Assembly (NCBI RefSeq): GCF_014773435.2
Contig: NZ_JACXAG020000012.1
Coordinates: 1 to 52,616, forward strand
From: Polycladospora coralii
Lineage (GTDB): Bacteria > Bacillota > Bacilli > Thermoactinomycetales > Thermoactinomycetaceae
DNA: 52,616 nucleotides
Direction of reading: 5' to 3'
Each line of letters opens with the position of its first letter. The stretch's first letter is position 1. Shown piece by piece: positions 42,565-51,759 of this stretch. The notes beneath the pieces were generated by a model. The model did no database searches. It saw only the letters and a list, made by a program, of their open reading frames with translations, and was not told the origin of the DNA. The position numbers and the translations under genes were made by a program.

Positions 42565-42730
42565 CGACAATACTATTTTAAACGTCACGTTACGGTCTTT
42601 GTCTACTGGTCACCCAATAGGTTTAAACCATAACTCTGCGGTTCTGACGTGGAACCGGGAGGTACCCGCCGATCCTTTCGATAAACCTCCACCTCGTCTA
42701 CTATAGACCTCTCTCTATAGTCCTGGCGCT
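42565..42730 (-). ncRNA. glmS ribozyme-riboswitch
   Basis: The minus strand carries the conserved glmS ribozyme core: AAGCGCCAGGAC at the 5' cleavage side, a variable hairpin with CTATAG arms, GACGAGGTGGAGGTTTATCG, then GGCGGGTACCTCCCGG and a 3' pseudoknot region with GGGTGACCAGTAGACAAAG. Self-cleavage occurs just 5' of the GCGCC (about 42729/42730) when glucosamine-6-phosphate binds. The cleaved mRNA is then degraded. It sits in the glmS 5' leader as in Bacillus subtilis. The 3' limit is approximate. Confidence 0.93.
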
Positions 42731-42820
42731 TTTCAACATGATGCAATGAGCAAATGGTTTATATATCATCCCTCCTCCAACGTATCCTGTTTCTATGCTA
42801 TTCAAAAAAAAGAAAATTGT

Positions 42821-42853
42821 AAAGAGTAGCACCGATATTTGGTGCTACTCTTT
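42821..42853. terminator. Terminator between glmM and glmS
   Basis: AAAGAGTAGCACC (42821-42833) and GGTGCTACTCTTT (42841-42853) form a perfect 13-bp stem with a 7-nt loop, immediately past the glmM stop codon. It ends the cdaA-cdaR-glmM transcript and leaves glmS to its own promoter and ribozyme. Confidence 0.85.
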
Positions 42854-42858
42854 CTATT

Positions 42859-44199
42859 CTACCCTAAAACGGCTTGGATTTCATCTGCAATTGTTTTTAC
42901 AAATTCGTCTAATTTTTTAACATCTGGACCTTCTGCCATTACACGGATGAGAGGTTCTGTCCCAGAGGGTCTTACTAACACGCGTCCATCTATCCCCAGT
43001 TCATGTTCTACGGATTGAATCGCTTGCTTAATTTTTTCGTTTTGATCCCAGCCCCGTTTATCTTTCACACGCACATTAACAAGGATTTGTGGGTATTTGG
43101 TCATCATTTTTGCGAGTCCATTTAAGGTTTGCGCCTTTTCTTTGATCACACGGAGTAGTTGAAGGGCTGTCAGCATGCCATCTCCAGTGGTGACATAGTC
43201 TAAAAAGATAATATGTCCAGACTGTTCTCCACCTAAGTTATAGCCACCTTCTCGCATTTTTTCAATGACATAGCGGTCACCCACTTTTGTTTGACAGGTT
43301 TGAATATGATTTTCTTCAGCCGCTTTAAAGAACCCGATATTACTCATCACAGTCGTTACGACTGTATCCTCCTTAAGTAAACCGATTTCTTTCATATAAC
43401 TTGCACAAATGCTCATGATTACATCACCATCGATGAGTTCTCCTTGTTCATCAACAGCAATAAGGCGATCGGCATCCCCATCAAATGCGAGTCCAACATG
43501 AGCACGTTTTTCAAGTACGGTTTTTCGTAGCGCCTCAGGATGAGTAGAACCACACCCCTTATTAATATTGATGCCATCTGGATTAACATGAATCGCGGTA
43601 ACATCTGCACCTAAATCACGAAGCAGCTCTGGAGCTAACTGATAAGCTGCGCCGTTGGCACAGTCAACAACGATATGCATCCCACATAAGTCGGTATCAA
43701 TCGTTGATTTTAAGTGTTCCATATAAAGCTGTACGGCTTCCGTTTCCTCCGATATGCGTCCTAATTGCGCACCTGCTGGACGAGGTAAACGATCTTCTTG
43801 ACTATCCAGCAACGTTTCGATTTCAGCTTCCATCTGATCGGTTAATTTAAAACCATCCGATCCAAAAAACTTAATTCCATTATCCTCAAATGAATTATGA
43901 GAAGCAGAAATCATCACACCTGCGTCAGCTTCCAAACGCCGGGTTAAATAAGCGACTCCTGGTGTACTCACAACGCCTAGTTTAACGACGTTACATCCTA
44001 TAGATAAGATACCTGCTATTAATGCAGACTCCAACATTTGACCAGATAAGCGTGTATCTCCACCAATTAATACTTTGGCTTGTTCTTTTCCCTTTGTTAA
44101 TACATAGGCACCAAATCTGCCTAAACGATAAGCAAGTTCAGGTGTGAGCTCCGTATTCGCTACTCCTCTTACACCATCCGTACCAAAATATTTTCCCAT
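42859..44199 (-). CDS. glmM: Phosphoglucosamine mutase
   Basis: 446 residues with all GlmM marks: [18 protein letters not shown] at the start, the active serine loop [20 protein letters not shown] (phosphoserine at SASHN), the metal-binding loop [12 protein letters not shown], the sugar-binding [10 protein letters not shown] and the phosphate-binding [15 protein letters not shown]. It converts glucosamine-6-phosphate to glucosamine-1-phosphate for UDP-GlcNAc synthesis. It is third in a cdaA-cdaR-glmM cluster conserved in Firmicutes, where CdaR and GlmM modulate c-di-AMP synthesis by CdaA. GGAGGAAGAAG lies before the ATG. Confidence 0.97.
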   Translation of the reverse strand: MGKYFGTDGVRGVANTELTPELAYRLGRFGAYVLTKGKEQAKVLIGGDTRLSGQMLESALIAGILSIGCNVVKLGVVSTPGVAYLTRRLEADAGVMISASHNSFEDNGIKFFGSDGFKLTDQMEAEIETLLDSQEDRLPRPAGAQLGRISEETEAVQLYMEHLKSTIDTDLCGMHIVVDCANGAAYQLAPELLRDLGADVTAIHVNPDGININKGCGSTHPEALRKTVLEKRAHVGLAFDGDADRLIAVDEQGELIDGDVIMSICASYMKEIGLLKEDTVVTTVMSNIGFFKAAEENHIQTCQTKVGDRYVIEKMREGGYNLGGEQSGHIIFLDYVTTGDGMLTALQLLRVIKEKAQTLNGLAKMMTKYPQILVNVRVKDKRGWDQNEKIKQAIQSVEHELGIDGRVLVRPSGTEPLIRVMAEGPDVKKLDEFVKTIADEIQAVLG

Positions 44200-44237
44200 C
44201 TGTCTTCTTCCTCCTCAACAATTCTCCTAAAGTTCCA

Positions 44238-45443
44238 TCATGATTTTATTTCAACTGTTGCTTTATATGATTTCTCATTTAACACTTTAAGGTAAGGCGG
44301 TAATTTAAATACAATAGGGATTTGATGTTTCCCTTCCGGTAAATTTGACAGATCAACTACAGCTTTCATATCACTACTACTGATTTGTTTTAGAAGGGCT
44401 GGTGCGCCTGATAAGGTAATATCTACTTTTTCACGTTTGGGTTTTTGAATCTCCGCACTTAATCCTTCACCGATACCTGTTAATTGCAGCGGGATGTCAT
44501 TCATATTTTTCTGCTCAGCACGAACCATTTTAACATAGATTTCTATGTTTTGGGGTTCTACTTTTATCGCTTCTGGTTGTGTGTCAATGTCTAGTTGAAT
44601 GGTTTTATCTTTCGTCACACTAGATAAATCTAATTTAGGTCCTAAATAATACTGCAGAGAATCGAGATACGTTTGAGGACCAAAAACGGTCACTTCTTTT
44701 ATATCGGTATCAATACTTTCAACAGCAAATCCAGGCGGGGGTTGTTTATCAACCTCGATCTGTATCGGGACTTTCTTGTCTGGACTCGTGATCGGGACCT
44801 CTACCTGCACAACTTCAGGATCGATTTCTACATTGGCTATCGGACCACTATCACCATAGGCTTGTAGTTTCACTTGCTTCGATATCTTTGTTTTCGCATC
44901 AGAGATATCAACAACGGCTTGCACAGTTTTTAATTGTTCAAGCGTGCTTCCTGCTCCACGTACAATCGCACGTTCTGGAGATAGTATCGGTTCATTTACT
45001 TTAAATCCTTCTGCCACAGATCCGAGTAAATGGATATCTACTGCTATTTCTTTTTGGACCCGCTTTTCAATCGTGACATCTACACTGCTCGGACTTACAA
45101 CATAATTAACACCAAAAGGAAGATTCTTCACTTTAACCTTCACATTACGGTGCGTTCCAGCTGATAATTGTTTTACATCTACATAAGCGGTATAGTTAAT
45201 GTTATGATCTTGCAAAGTCGCATTACTACCGTACAATTCTAATGCAACTTCAGAAGGTGTTATTTTGGCTACTTCCTGGGTATCTTCGTTATAAATTGGT
45301 TCGATTTTTACATTTGATACTAATAAGGAAGGCCCTTCGGAGGTAAAAGACAGGTCAGGGTTTGTTACTGCTGCCCATACCATAATGGCTAGTCCAACAG
45401 ATATAATACGTAAAATAAGGTCACTTTTTAACCATTTACTCAT
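44238..45443 (-). CDS. cdaR: CdaA regulatory protein (YbbR-domain protein)
   Basis: About 401 residues. An N-terminal membrane anchor (ILRIISVGLAIMVWAAV, about 11-27) is followed by four extracellular YbbR repeats. Each ends in a similar V-x-I/V-x-G-x2 block (TPSEVALELYG, PERAIVRGAG, IKEVTVFGPQ, KVDITLSGAP). CdaR binds CdaA at the membrane and tunes c-di-AMP production. The frame opens at 45455. I prefer the ATG at 45443, which overlaps the cdaA stop region and gives the MSKWLKSDL start typical of the family, although spacing from AAAAGGGG is long. It is the middle gene of the cluster. Confidence 0.9.
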   Translation of the reverse strand: MSKWLKSDLILRIISVGLAIMVWAAVTNPDLSFTSEGPSLLVSNVKIEPIYNEDTQEVAKITPSEVALELYGSNATLQDHNINYTAYVDVKQLSAGTHRNVKVKVKNLPFGVNYVVSPSSVDVTIEKRVQKEIAVDIHLLGSVAEGFKVNEPILSPERAIVRGAGSTLEQLKTVQAVVDISDAKTKISKQVKLQAYGDSGPIANVEIDPEVVQVEVPITSPDKKVPIQIEVDKQPPPGFAVESIDTDIKEVTVFGPQTYLDSLQYYLGPKLDLSSVTKDKTIQLDIDTQPEAIKVEPQNIEIYVKMVRAEQKNMNDIPLQLTGIGEGLSAEIQKPKREKVDITLSGAPALLKQISSSDMKAVVDLSNLPEGKHQIPIVFKLPPYLKVLNEKSYKATVEIKS

Positions 45444-46269
45444 CTGCCGTATCATCCCCTTTTCTGCTCCATCTCCACATCGTTGCAGACGCTTTCTTTT
45501 TGGCTGATGGTTTTAATTCTTCATATAAGCGAGAAACCAGTTGTTTCTCCGATAACCCACGTTCAATTTTTCCTTTCAAGGCAATCGAAATGAGCCCTGT
45601 CTCTTCAGAAACAATAATGACGAGGGCATCCGAATTTTCACTGATTCCAATCCCCGCTCGGTGTCTAGTTCCTAGTGCCTTACTAATAAAGGGATTTTCT
45701 GTTAGCGGTAGATAACACCCCGCAGCCATCATTTGTTTGTTACGAATGATTACAGCACCATCATGGAGTGGACTATTGGGAAAGAAAATGTTTTGAATCA
45801 ATTCACTACTTAAGGTTGCCTCTAGCTTTACGCCAGTCTCCATATAATCATTTAGTCCGGTAACCCGTTCGATCACAATTAACGCACCAGTACGACTCGC
45901 TGCTAAATCGGTAACCGCTTTGGTGAGCTCTCCTACTACCTGTGTTGTTAATTGCTCCTCTACCTGGCGACTTCGACCGAGTAGCCCTCCTCGCCCTAGA
46001 CGTTCTAAAGCACGACGCAGCTCTGGTTGAAAAATAATCATAATCGCAATAATACCCACGGAAAATACTTTTTCAATCATCCATCCGAGGGTTTTTAAAT
46101 CAAACACATTACTTAGTATCCATATTAATACAAGTACAGTCATGCCTTGTAATAATTGCACCCCACGAGTACCTCGTAATAATACCAATACTTGATAGAT
46201 GATATAGCTTACGATCAATATATCAATCGCATCATTAAAATACCCTCTTAAACTTAAAAGGAATTCCAT
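45436..46269 (-). CDS. cdaA: Diadenylate cyclase (c-di-AMP synthase)
   Basis: 277 residues. Three N-terminal membrane segments (about 13-30, 38-55, 62-80) precede the DAC domain with the catalytic LHDGAVII (DGA motif) and GTRHRAGIGI (RHR motif). MIIFQPELRRALERLGRG links the two parts. CdaA condenses two ATP into c-di-AMP, an essential messenger in potassium, osmolyte and wall homeostasis. The gene order with cdaR and glmM is the standard Firmicutes cluster. The last codons overlap the cdaR start. It is the first gene of the transcript. Confidence 0.96.
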   Translation of the reverse strand: MEFLLSLRGYFNDAIDILIVSYIIYQVLVLLRGTRGVQLLQGMTVLVLIWILSNVFDLKTLGWMIEKVFSVGIIAIMIIFQPELRRALERLGRGGLLGRSRQVEEQLTTQVVGELTKAVTDLAASRTGALIVIERVTGLNDYMETGVKLEATLSSELIQNIFFPNSPLHDGAVIIRNKQMMAAGCYLPLTENPFISKALGTRHRAGIGISENSDALVIIVSEETGLISIALKGKIERGLSEKQLVSRLYEELKPSAKKKASATMWRWSRKGDDTADE

Positions 46270-46419
46270 TAGCTCCCTCCGTTGTAATATACTCCTACAA
46301 GTCCGGCTCCATCGTTCGTCTTGTGTTCATACTAATATGCAGACGCATTTATGTAAATACATGCCAATTATGATAACTCGCATAATTTTCCAGTGTCAAC
46401 TCAACTACAACCTCATACA

Positions 46420-46449
46420 AAGGACTCTCCACCTCAATGAAGAGCCCTT
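46420..46449 (-). terminator. Terminator after ppc
   Basis: On the minus strand AAGGGCTCT pairs with AGAGTCCTT (one G-U pair) around a 12-nt loop, nine nt past the ppc stop codon. Its T tract is short, so it is only moderately convincing. Confidence 0.55.
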
Positions 46450-46457
46450 CGCATAGG

Positions 46458-49247
46458 TCAACCTGTGTTACGAAGCCCTGCGGCAATACCATTTATTGTA
46501 AGTAGTACTTGCTCTAATTGTTCCTCTGCTAAAACAGGATCAGTTTGACCTCGTAGTTGTTTTAGTAGATATACTTGAATAAAGCTAAGCGGGTCTACAT
46601 AAGGGTTTCGTAAACGAATCGAATCTTGGATCACTTTATTATGATCTAAGATCTCATTTTGATTCGTCATCTCCAACAGTTTTTGATACGTGAGATGATA
46701 TTCATCTTCGATCAATTTAAACATTTTCTCGGCCAATTGTTGATCTGAGACGAGCGAAGTATATTCTTTCGCTATGGTTAAATCCGCTTTAGCAAGTGCC
46801 ATTTGTATATTATAAATTAGCGACTGGAAGAAGGGCCACTGCGCATACATATCTTTTAAAACCGCTATCCCTTCTGGACGTTTCTCTAAAAATTCCTTAA
46901 TACCTGTACCGGCAGCAAACCAAGCTGGGAATACATATCGACTTTGCGTCCAAGCGAACACCCATGGAATCGCCCTTAAGTCAGAAAAGGAATTGCTATT
47001 TTTACGACGTGTAGGTCGTGATCCGATTTTTAATTCTCCCACTTCCGGTAAAGGCGTTCCCTCATTGAAAAATGTAATAAATTCGGGTGTTTGCAAGACC
47101 AAAGTTTGATATTTTGTCAGTGTGTAGGAAGCAATCTCATTCATCACTTTCATCCATTCTGACTTACTATCTATGCCTTCATCAAAAAGAGCATGTGTAA
47201 TGGAAAGCATTAGGGCTGAAGTAGCTTGTTCTAAGCTTCTCTTGGCAATAGCTTGTTGTGCATAACGTGAGGACAACACTTCGCCTTGCTCTGTAATTTT
47301 GATACCGCCTAAGGTTGCTTTACTTGGATTAGCCATAATACTCCGATTTAGCGAGCCACCACCCCGACCAAGTGCACCACCCCGACCATGGAAAAATTTA
47401 GCTTCCATGCCATGCTTTTTAATTAAACGTGTAAGATTTTCCTGTGCTTGATAAAGCTCCCAATTCGCACTCATCACGCCACCATCTTTATTACTGTCTG
47501 AGTAACCCAGCATAATTTCTTGTACAGCATGGTCTCCTCTAAAGTTTGGTGTAAAAGCTGGGTGAAGGAAGTAAGATTCCATGATTTCCTCTGCCCGATG
47601 TAAGTCATCAATCGTTTCTAGTAATGGCACGACATGTAATCGCATTTTAGCTTTGCCTGCTCTTTTTTGGTACAAGCCCACTTCTTTAGCAAGTAACATC
47701 ACTTCTAAGAGATCACTTGTATCCTGGGTCATACTAATGAGGTAGTTTTGGATGGCACCCTCACCAAACTCATTTTTTACACGCACAATGGTGTGAAATA
47801 GGGCTAAGCATTTTGTTGTCTCTGCTGAGTAATCACTATAGGTCGAGGTGAGCGGCCGTGGATCTTCCAATAGATCCGTTAATAACTGACGCTTATCCTG
47901 CTCATCAAGTTGATCATACTGAGATTGAATCCCAAGTGTAGCAAGGATTTCCGTAATGGCTTTCTCATGCTCAGCACTATGCTGACGAATATCTAATGTA
48001 AGGAGATGAAAACCAAATAACTCTACTTGTCTCATTAAGGTTTTGACATCTTGTTCGGCAATCATCGTGGCATGATGTGCACACAGGCTTTCATAGATTA
48101 AGGTCAGGTCTTGTAAAAACTGATTGGCATCATCATAAACACCTAATTCTTTTTTACCTGCTAAAGTGTGCCGTAAGCGAGCAAGGATATACGTTCCTTT
48201 ACGACGGTATGGTTCATGTTGGTTTCGCCATTCTCCTTGCCCAATATCTTCTGTGTAGACCTCTTTTTTATCTTGTTCTAATGAATCGATCAGGGCCTTA
48301 GATATCTCAATTTTACGTGTGGAATAACTAAGCTTCTGAATCAAATTCTGAATCGCTTCTTCATACTTTCGAATAACAAGTGAACGTTGTAAATGAAGTG
48401 TTTCCCACGTGATTTCAGGTGTAACTGATGGATTTCCATCCCGATCGCCACCGATCCAGGAGCCGAAACGCAAAAAGGAAGGTATCGACCACTGATAATC
48501 AGGATAGTACTGTTTTAAGCTCAACTCTAACGTTTGATGAATTTGGGGTAGGATGTCAAATAGTGTTTCATCCATGTAAAAGAGTCCATTTCTAACTTCA
48601 TCTAATACAGTGGGTTTCCGCTGACGTAGCTCATCACTTTGCCACAGTGCGGTCACTTCACCACATATTTTTTGATGAAGGGCCTCTTCTTCTTGTTTAG
48701 ATAGATGATCTTGATCCAGTTCCATGACATCTTCCGCAATACGATGATGAATGTCTAGAATGGTACGACGCATCGCCTCTGTAGGATGTGCCGTTATGAT
48801 TAGCTCAAGTGACAGATGCTTGAGTACTTGCTCTACCTGAGTAGCATCCATATTCATATCAAACATTTTTTTGACTGCACTTTCAATCGAAAATGGAAGC
48901 CTATTTTCATCATCCTCAAATTGATACTGCTTATGTCGTCGGATGCGATGATTCTGTTCTGCAATATTGACTAATTGAAAGTAAATCGCGAAAGCACGAA
49001 TGACATCTTTTCGCATGTTGGGCGAGAGCTTTGTGATCTCATTTTTACAGCGCTCCAACCATTCACTTTCATTTGTTATGCGCAACTGCTTGGTGATTTC
49101 TCTTATCTTTTCCACATGATTTAATAGTTCTTGCCCACCTTGTTTAACAAGAACTTCCCCTAATATATTTCCTAAATACCGTATATCACGTCGTAACGGT
49201 AAGTCTTTAGCTGATTCTTCAGGTGTTTGTTGCGTCAAATTCACCAT
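46458..49247 (-). CDS. ppc: Phosphoenolpyruvate carboxylase
   Basis: 929 residues, full length for bacterial PEPC. Conserved blocks appear in order: IITAHPTEAMRRT (catalytic His), GSWIGGDRDGNP, LLTLDIRQHSAEH, MLGYSDSNKDGGVMSANWE (catalytic Lys region), FFHGRGGALGRGGG (glycine-rich mobile loop), EQGEVLSSRYA, and the C-terminal RNPYVDPLSFIQVYLLKQLR and NGIAAGLRNTG. It carboxylates PEP with bicarbonate to oxaloacetate to refill the citric acid cycle. Many Bacillus use pyruvate carboxylase instead, so its presence narrows the lineage a little. AGAAAGGATGAG lies before the ATG. It is a single-gene unit. Confidence 0.97.
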   Translation of the reverse strand: MVNLTQQTPEESAKDLPLRRDIRYLGNILGEVLVKQGGQELLNHVEKIREITKQLRITNESEWLERCKNEITKLSPNMRKDVIRAFAIYFQLVNIAEQNHRIRRHKQYQFEDDENRLPFSIESAVKKMFDMNMDATQVEQVLKHLSLELIITAHPTEAMRRTILDIHHRIAEDVMELDQDHLSKQEEEALHQKICGEVTALWQSDELRQRKPTVLDEVRNGLFYMDETLFDILPQIHQTLELSLKQYYPDYQWSIPSFLRFGSWIGGDRDGNPSVTPEITWETLHLQRSLVIRKYEEAIQNLIQKLSYSTRKIEISKALIDSLEQDKKEVYTEDIGQGEWRNQHEPYRRKGTYILARLRHTLAGKKELGVYDDANQFLQDLTLIYESLCAHHATMIAEQDVKTLMRQVELFGFHLLTLDIRQHSAEHEKAITEILATLGIQSQYDQLDEQDKRQLLTDLLEDPRPLTSTYSDYSAETTKCLALFHTIVRVKNEFGEGAIQNYLISMTQDTSDLLEVMLLAKEVGLYQKRAGKAKMRLHVVPLLETIDDLHRAEEIMESYFLHPAFTPNFRGDHAVQEIMLGYSDSNKDGGVMSANWELYQAQENLTRLIKKHGMEAKFFHGRGGALGRGGGSLNRSIMANPSKATLGGIKITEQGEVLSSRYAQQAIAKRSLEQATSALMLSITHALFDEGIDSKSEWMKVMNEIASYTLTKYQTLVLQTPEFITFFNEGTPLPEVGELKIGSRPTRRKNSNSFSDLRAIPWVFAWTQSRYVFPAWFAAGTGIKEFLEKRPEGIAVLKDMYAQWPFFQSLIYNIQMALAKADLTIAKEYTSLVSDQQLAEKMFKLIEDEYHLTYQKLLEMTNQNEILDHNKVIQDSIRLRNPYVDPLSFIQVYLLKQLRGQTDPVLAEEQLEQVLLTINGIAAGLRNTG

Positions 49248-49614
49248 ATTGTCTCATCCTTTCTCTCTAGTACTTCAAATGCATAACCGACTATTGTTGA
49301 AAAGATTCCCTTCACTTCCCGTTTACTAACCTATTAATTTCTTATAAGTGTGTAATTACATAATTTACCTATTTCATCGTCAGTTGGAATATTTTCTTTA
49401 GCATTCCCCCAACTTGCATTTGGAAACCAAAATCGCCTTAATTACTTGTCTGAAGTAAATTCGTTTCAGCCCAGACTGAAACACCTAGAATCAGTTGGAA
49501 AATGGAGATCTGAGCCCTCCTAAAGATCAAGCATTTCGATTTATATGACTTTTCTACTTTACCCTCGTGTATTTTGGTTAATCGACTCTACTCGTCTAGA
49601 TCAAATGTTGAAAA
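49248..49614. other. Gene-free region upstream of ppc
   Basis: This 367-nt stretch should hold the ppc promoter (minus strand), though no clear -35/-10 pair was found. A short inverted repeat, GTTTCAG-CCCA-GACTGAAAC, lies at about 49468-49488. No coding sequence is seen. Confidence 0.4.
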
Positions 49615-49637
49615 AGCACACAGAAATTCCGTGTGCT
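49615..49637 (-). terminator. Terminator after arginase gene
   Basis: On the minus strand AGCACACGGAATTTCTGTGTGC is a stem-loop (8-9 bp) directly followed by TTTTTC, ten nt past the arginase stop codon. It is a classic intrinsic terminator. Confidence 0.85.
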
Positions 49638-49646
49638 CGTACTGCA

Positions 49647-50549
49647 TTAAATCACGGTTTGTCCTAGCATGGATCCCATTAATGCAACTGCCACCTTAGC
49701 CGTCTGATTTTCACGATCCAAGATTGGATTCACTTCGACAAACTCAGCTGATGTTAAAATATTTGCTTCAGCTAACATTTCTAATGCCAAATGACTTTCC
49801 CGATAGGAGATCCCTCCTGGTACAGGTGTCCCTACTCCAGGTGCATCTTTTGGATCTAGCCCATCTAAATCAAGGCTTAAATGAACACCATCTGTATCTT
49901 GGGATACAATCGAAATGGCTTCTTCCATCACTTGCGCCATGCCAATTCGATCAATATCATGCATACTATATACTTTGATCCCTAAGTTTTTAATTAATTC
50001 TCTCTCACCCAAGTCTAATTCACGTGCTCCTACGATAACCGTTTTCTCTGGATTGATTTTAGGTGCGAAGCCACCAATATTAACTAAATCAGGGTGTCCA
50101 ATACCAAGACTTACTGCTAGTGACATGCCATGTATATTTCCTGAAGGTGAAGTCTCACCTGTATTTAGATCACCATGTGCATCAAACCAGATGACTCCCA
50201 TATTTTTATGATGTTTGGCTATCCCTGCAATCGTACCGATCGCCATGCTATGATCTCCACCTAATACCAGTGGAAAACGACCGCGCTCTACCACATCCGA
50301 AACGACACCAGCCAGTTGTTCATTTACTTGTTTAATCGCACTCAAATATTTTAACGATGATGAGCCCATATCTATAGATTCTGGGCTAGGAATTGCAATA
50401 TCACCTAAATCCTCTACTTCATATCCGAGACGCTTTATTAAGCTTTGAGCTGAAGCATAACGGATAGCACTTGGCCCCATGTCTACCCCTCTACGACCTT
50501 GTCCTAAATCCGAAGGCATTCCAACAATACTGATTGGTTTTTGATTCAT
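49647..50549 (-). CDS. rocF: Arginase
   Basis: About 300 residues, normal for bacterial arginase. Metal-binding motifs are GGDHSMAIGTI, FDAHGDLNTGETSPSGNIHGM and SLDLDGLDPKDAPGVGTPVPGG, and VEVNPILDRENQTAKVAV closes the protein. It hydrolyses arginine to ornithine and urea with a two-manganese centre, the first step of arginine catabolism (Roc pathway). The frame extends to 50618, but GGAGTTAATCTA before the ATG at 50549 fits the family start (MNQKPISIVG). A TATAAT at 50583-50588 (minus strand) may be the -10 box. No other roc gene is adjacent. Confidence 0.94.
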   Translation of the reverse strand: MNQKPISIVGMPSDLGQGRRGVDMGPSAIRYASAQSLIKRLGYEVEDLGDIAIPSPESIDMGSSSLKYLSAIKQVNEQLAGVVSDVVERGRFPLVLGGDHSMAIGTIAGIAKHHKNMGVIWFDAHGDLNTGETSPSGNIHGMSLAVSLGIGHPDLVNIGGFAPKINPEKTVIVGARELDLGERELIKNLGIKVYSMHDIDRIGMAQVMEEAISIVSQDTDGVHLSLDLDGLDPKDAPGVGTPVPGGISYRESHLALEMLAEANILTSAEFVEVNPILDRENQTAKVAVALMGSMLGQTVI

Positions 50550-50657
50550 TAGATTAACTCCTTGTACTATCAAATTAAACCGATTATATTTTAACATATC
50601 ACGTACATTAGCGAACAAATGAACATATATGTCATCTAATTAAGTATATAGCAAAAA

Positions 50658-50695
50658 ACACAGTATGACGAACCACTTGTCCGATCATACTGTGT
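50658..50695 (-). terminator. Terminator of the tRNA operon
   Basis: ACACAGTATGA (50658-50668) and TCATACTGTGT (50685-50695) form a perfect 11-bp stem with a 16-nt loop, followed on the minus strand by TTTTTTGC. It lies 10 nt past the last tRNA and ends the 23S-tRNA transcript. Confidence 0.9.
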
Positions 50696-50705
50696 AATTT
50701 ATAAA

Positions 50706-50778
50706 TGAGCCATGAAGGATTCGAACCTTCGACCCTCTGATTAAAAGTCAGATGCTCTGCCAGCTGAGCTAATGGCTC
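50706..50778 (-). tRNA. tRNA-Lys (TTT)
   Basis: Complete cloverleaf on the minus strand with acceptor GAGCCAT/ATGGCTC, anticodon TTT and GGTTCGAATCC T-arm. The 3' CCA is not encoded, unlike every other tRNA in the array. It is the last gene before the terminator. Confidence 0.95.
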
Positions 50779-50785
50779 AAAATAA

Positions 50786-50862
50786 TGGCGGAGCTGACGG
50801 GATTCGAACCCGCGATCTCCTGCGTGACAGGCAGGCATGTTAGGCCTCTACACCACAGCTCC
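50786..50862 (-). tRNA. tRNA-Asp (GTC)
   Basis: Acceptor GGAGCTG/CAGCTCC, anticodon GTC in CTGTCAC, encoded CCA. The only Asp gene of the array. Confidence 0.95.
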
Positions 50863-50917
50863 GCATCTTCATATTAAAGATGAATATTTCCCTATGTATG
50901 AGACAAAAATTCATCTA

Positions 50918-50994
50918 TGGTGACCCGTAGGGGATTCGAACCCCTGCATGCCAGCGTGAAAGGCTGGTGTGTTGAACCGCTTCACCAACGGGCC
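50918..50994 (-). tRNA. tRNA-Glu (TTC)
   Basis: Anticodon TTC in CTTTCAC, encoded CCA. First of three near-identical Glu genes, at constant offsets from its duplicates (1268 nt from 52186). Confidence 0.95.
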
Positions 50995-51007
50995 TTATTG
51001 ACTTTTC

Positions 51008-51083
51008 TGGAGCTTCCTACCAGGCTCGAACTGGTGACCTCTTCCTTACCATGGAAGCGCTCTGCCGACTGAGCTAAGGAAGC
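51008..51083 (-). tRNA. tRNA-Thr (GGT)
   Basis: Acceptor GCTTCCT/AGGAAGC, anticodon GGT in ATGGTAA, encoded CCA. It differs from the copy at 52276 by one D-loop base. Confidence 0.95.
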
Positions 51084-51084
51084 A

Positions 51085-51159
51085 TGGCTCCTCAGGCAGG
51101 ACTCGAACCTGCAACCTGCCGGTTAACAGCCGGACGCTCTACCGTTGAGCTACTGAGGA
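51085..51159 (-). tRNA. tRNA-Asn (GTT)
   Basis: Acceptor TCCTCAG/CTGAGGA, anticodon GTT in CTGTTAA, encoded CCA. Identical in layout to the copy at 52353. Confidence 0.95.
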
Positions 51160-51163
51160 ATAT

Positions 51164-51237
51164 TGGAGCGGGTGAAGGGAATCGAACCCTCGCAAACGGC
51201 TTGGAAGGCCGATGTTCTACCACTGAACTACACCCGC
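51164..51237 (-). tRNA. tRNA-Gly (TCC)
   Basis: Acceptor GCGGGTG/CACCCGC, anticodon TCC in CTTCCAA, encoded CCA. Single copy, at the junction between two duplicated blocks. Confidence 0.95.
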
Positions 51238-51240
51238 AAG

Positions 51241-51315
51241 TGGAGCGGAAGACGGGGTTCGAACCCGCGACCCTCGCCTTGGCAAGGCGATGCTCTACCA
51301 CTGAGCCACTTCCGC
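51241..51315 (-). tRNA. tRNA-Gly (GCC)
   Basis: Acceptor GCGGAAG/CTTCCGC, anticodon GCC in TTGCCAA, encoded CCA. Duplicated 519 nt away at 51760. Confidence 0.95.
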
Positions 51316-51322
51316 ATATTTT

Positions 51323-51398
51323 TGGTGAGCCATGAAGGATTCGAACCTTCGACCCTCTGATTAAAAGTCAGATGCTCTGCCAGCTGAGCTAATGGCTC
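51323..51398 (-). tRNA. tRNA-Lys (TTT)
   Basis: Same sequence body as the terminal Lys gene but with encoded CCA; duplicated 519 nt away at 51842. Confidence 0.95.
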
Positions 51399-51403
51399 AT
51401 ACT

Positions 51404-51478
51404 TGGCTGGGGTGGTAGGGTTCGAACCTACGCATGACGGAGTCAAAGTCCGTTGCCTTACCGCTTGGCTACACCCCA
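51404..51478 (-). tRNA. tRNA-Gln (TTG)
   Basis: Acceptor TGGGGTG/CACCCCA, anticodon TTG in CTTTGAC, encoded CCA; duplicated 519 nt away at 51923. Confidence 0.95.
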
Positions 51479-51491
51479 ACAAGTTAATTTA

Positions 51492-51576
51492 TGGTGGAGG
51501 GAGTAGGATTCGAACCTACGAAGGCGAAGCCAGCGGATTTACAGTCCGCCCCATTTGGCCACTTTGGTATCCCTCC
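51492..51576 (-). tRNA. tRNA-Tyr (GTA)
   Basis: Class II tRNA with long variable arm, acceptor GGAGGGA/TCCCTCC, anticodon GTA in CTGTAAA, encoded CCA; duplicated 519 nt away at 52011. Confidence 0.95.
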
Positions 51577-51581
51577 ATAAA

Positions 51582-51657
51582 TGGTGGACGATGACGGGAT
51601 CGAACCGCCGACCCCCTGCTTGTAAGGCAGGTGCTCTCCCAGCTGAGCTAATCGTCC
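51582..51657 (-). tRNA. tRNA-Val (TAC)
   Basis: Acceptor GGACGAT/ATCGTCC, anticodon TAC in CTTACAA, encoded CCA; duplicated 519 nt away at 52101. Confidence 0.95.
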
Positions 51658-51666
51658 ATATTTTCT

Positions 51667-51743
51667 TGGTGACCCGTAGGGGATTCGAACCCCTGCATGC
51701 CAGCGTGAAAGGCTGGTGTGTTGAACCGCTTCACCAACGGGCC
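51667..51743 (-). tRNA. tRNA-Glu (TTC)
   Basis: Second Glu copy, encoded CCA; 519 nt from the third copy at 52186. Confidence 0.95.
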
Positions 51744-51759
51744 TTGTAGATTGTCAATC

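Noticed and set aside
49514-49532. CCCTCCTAAAGATCAAG resembling the end of the putative IS605-type relics
   Set aside because: No hairpin or TnpB-like tail precedes it; the short match could be chance.
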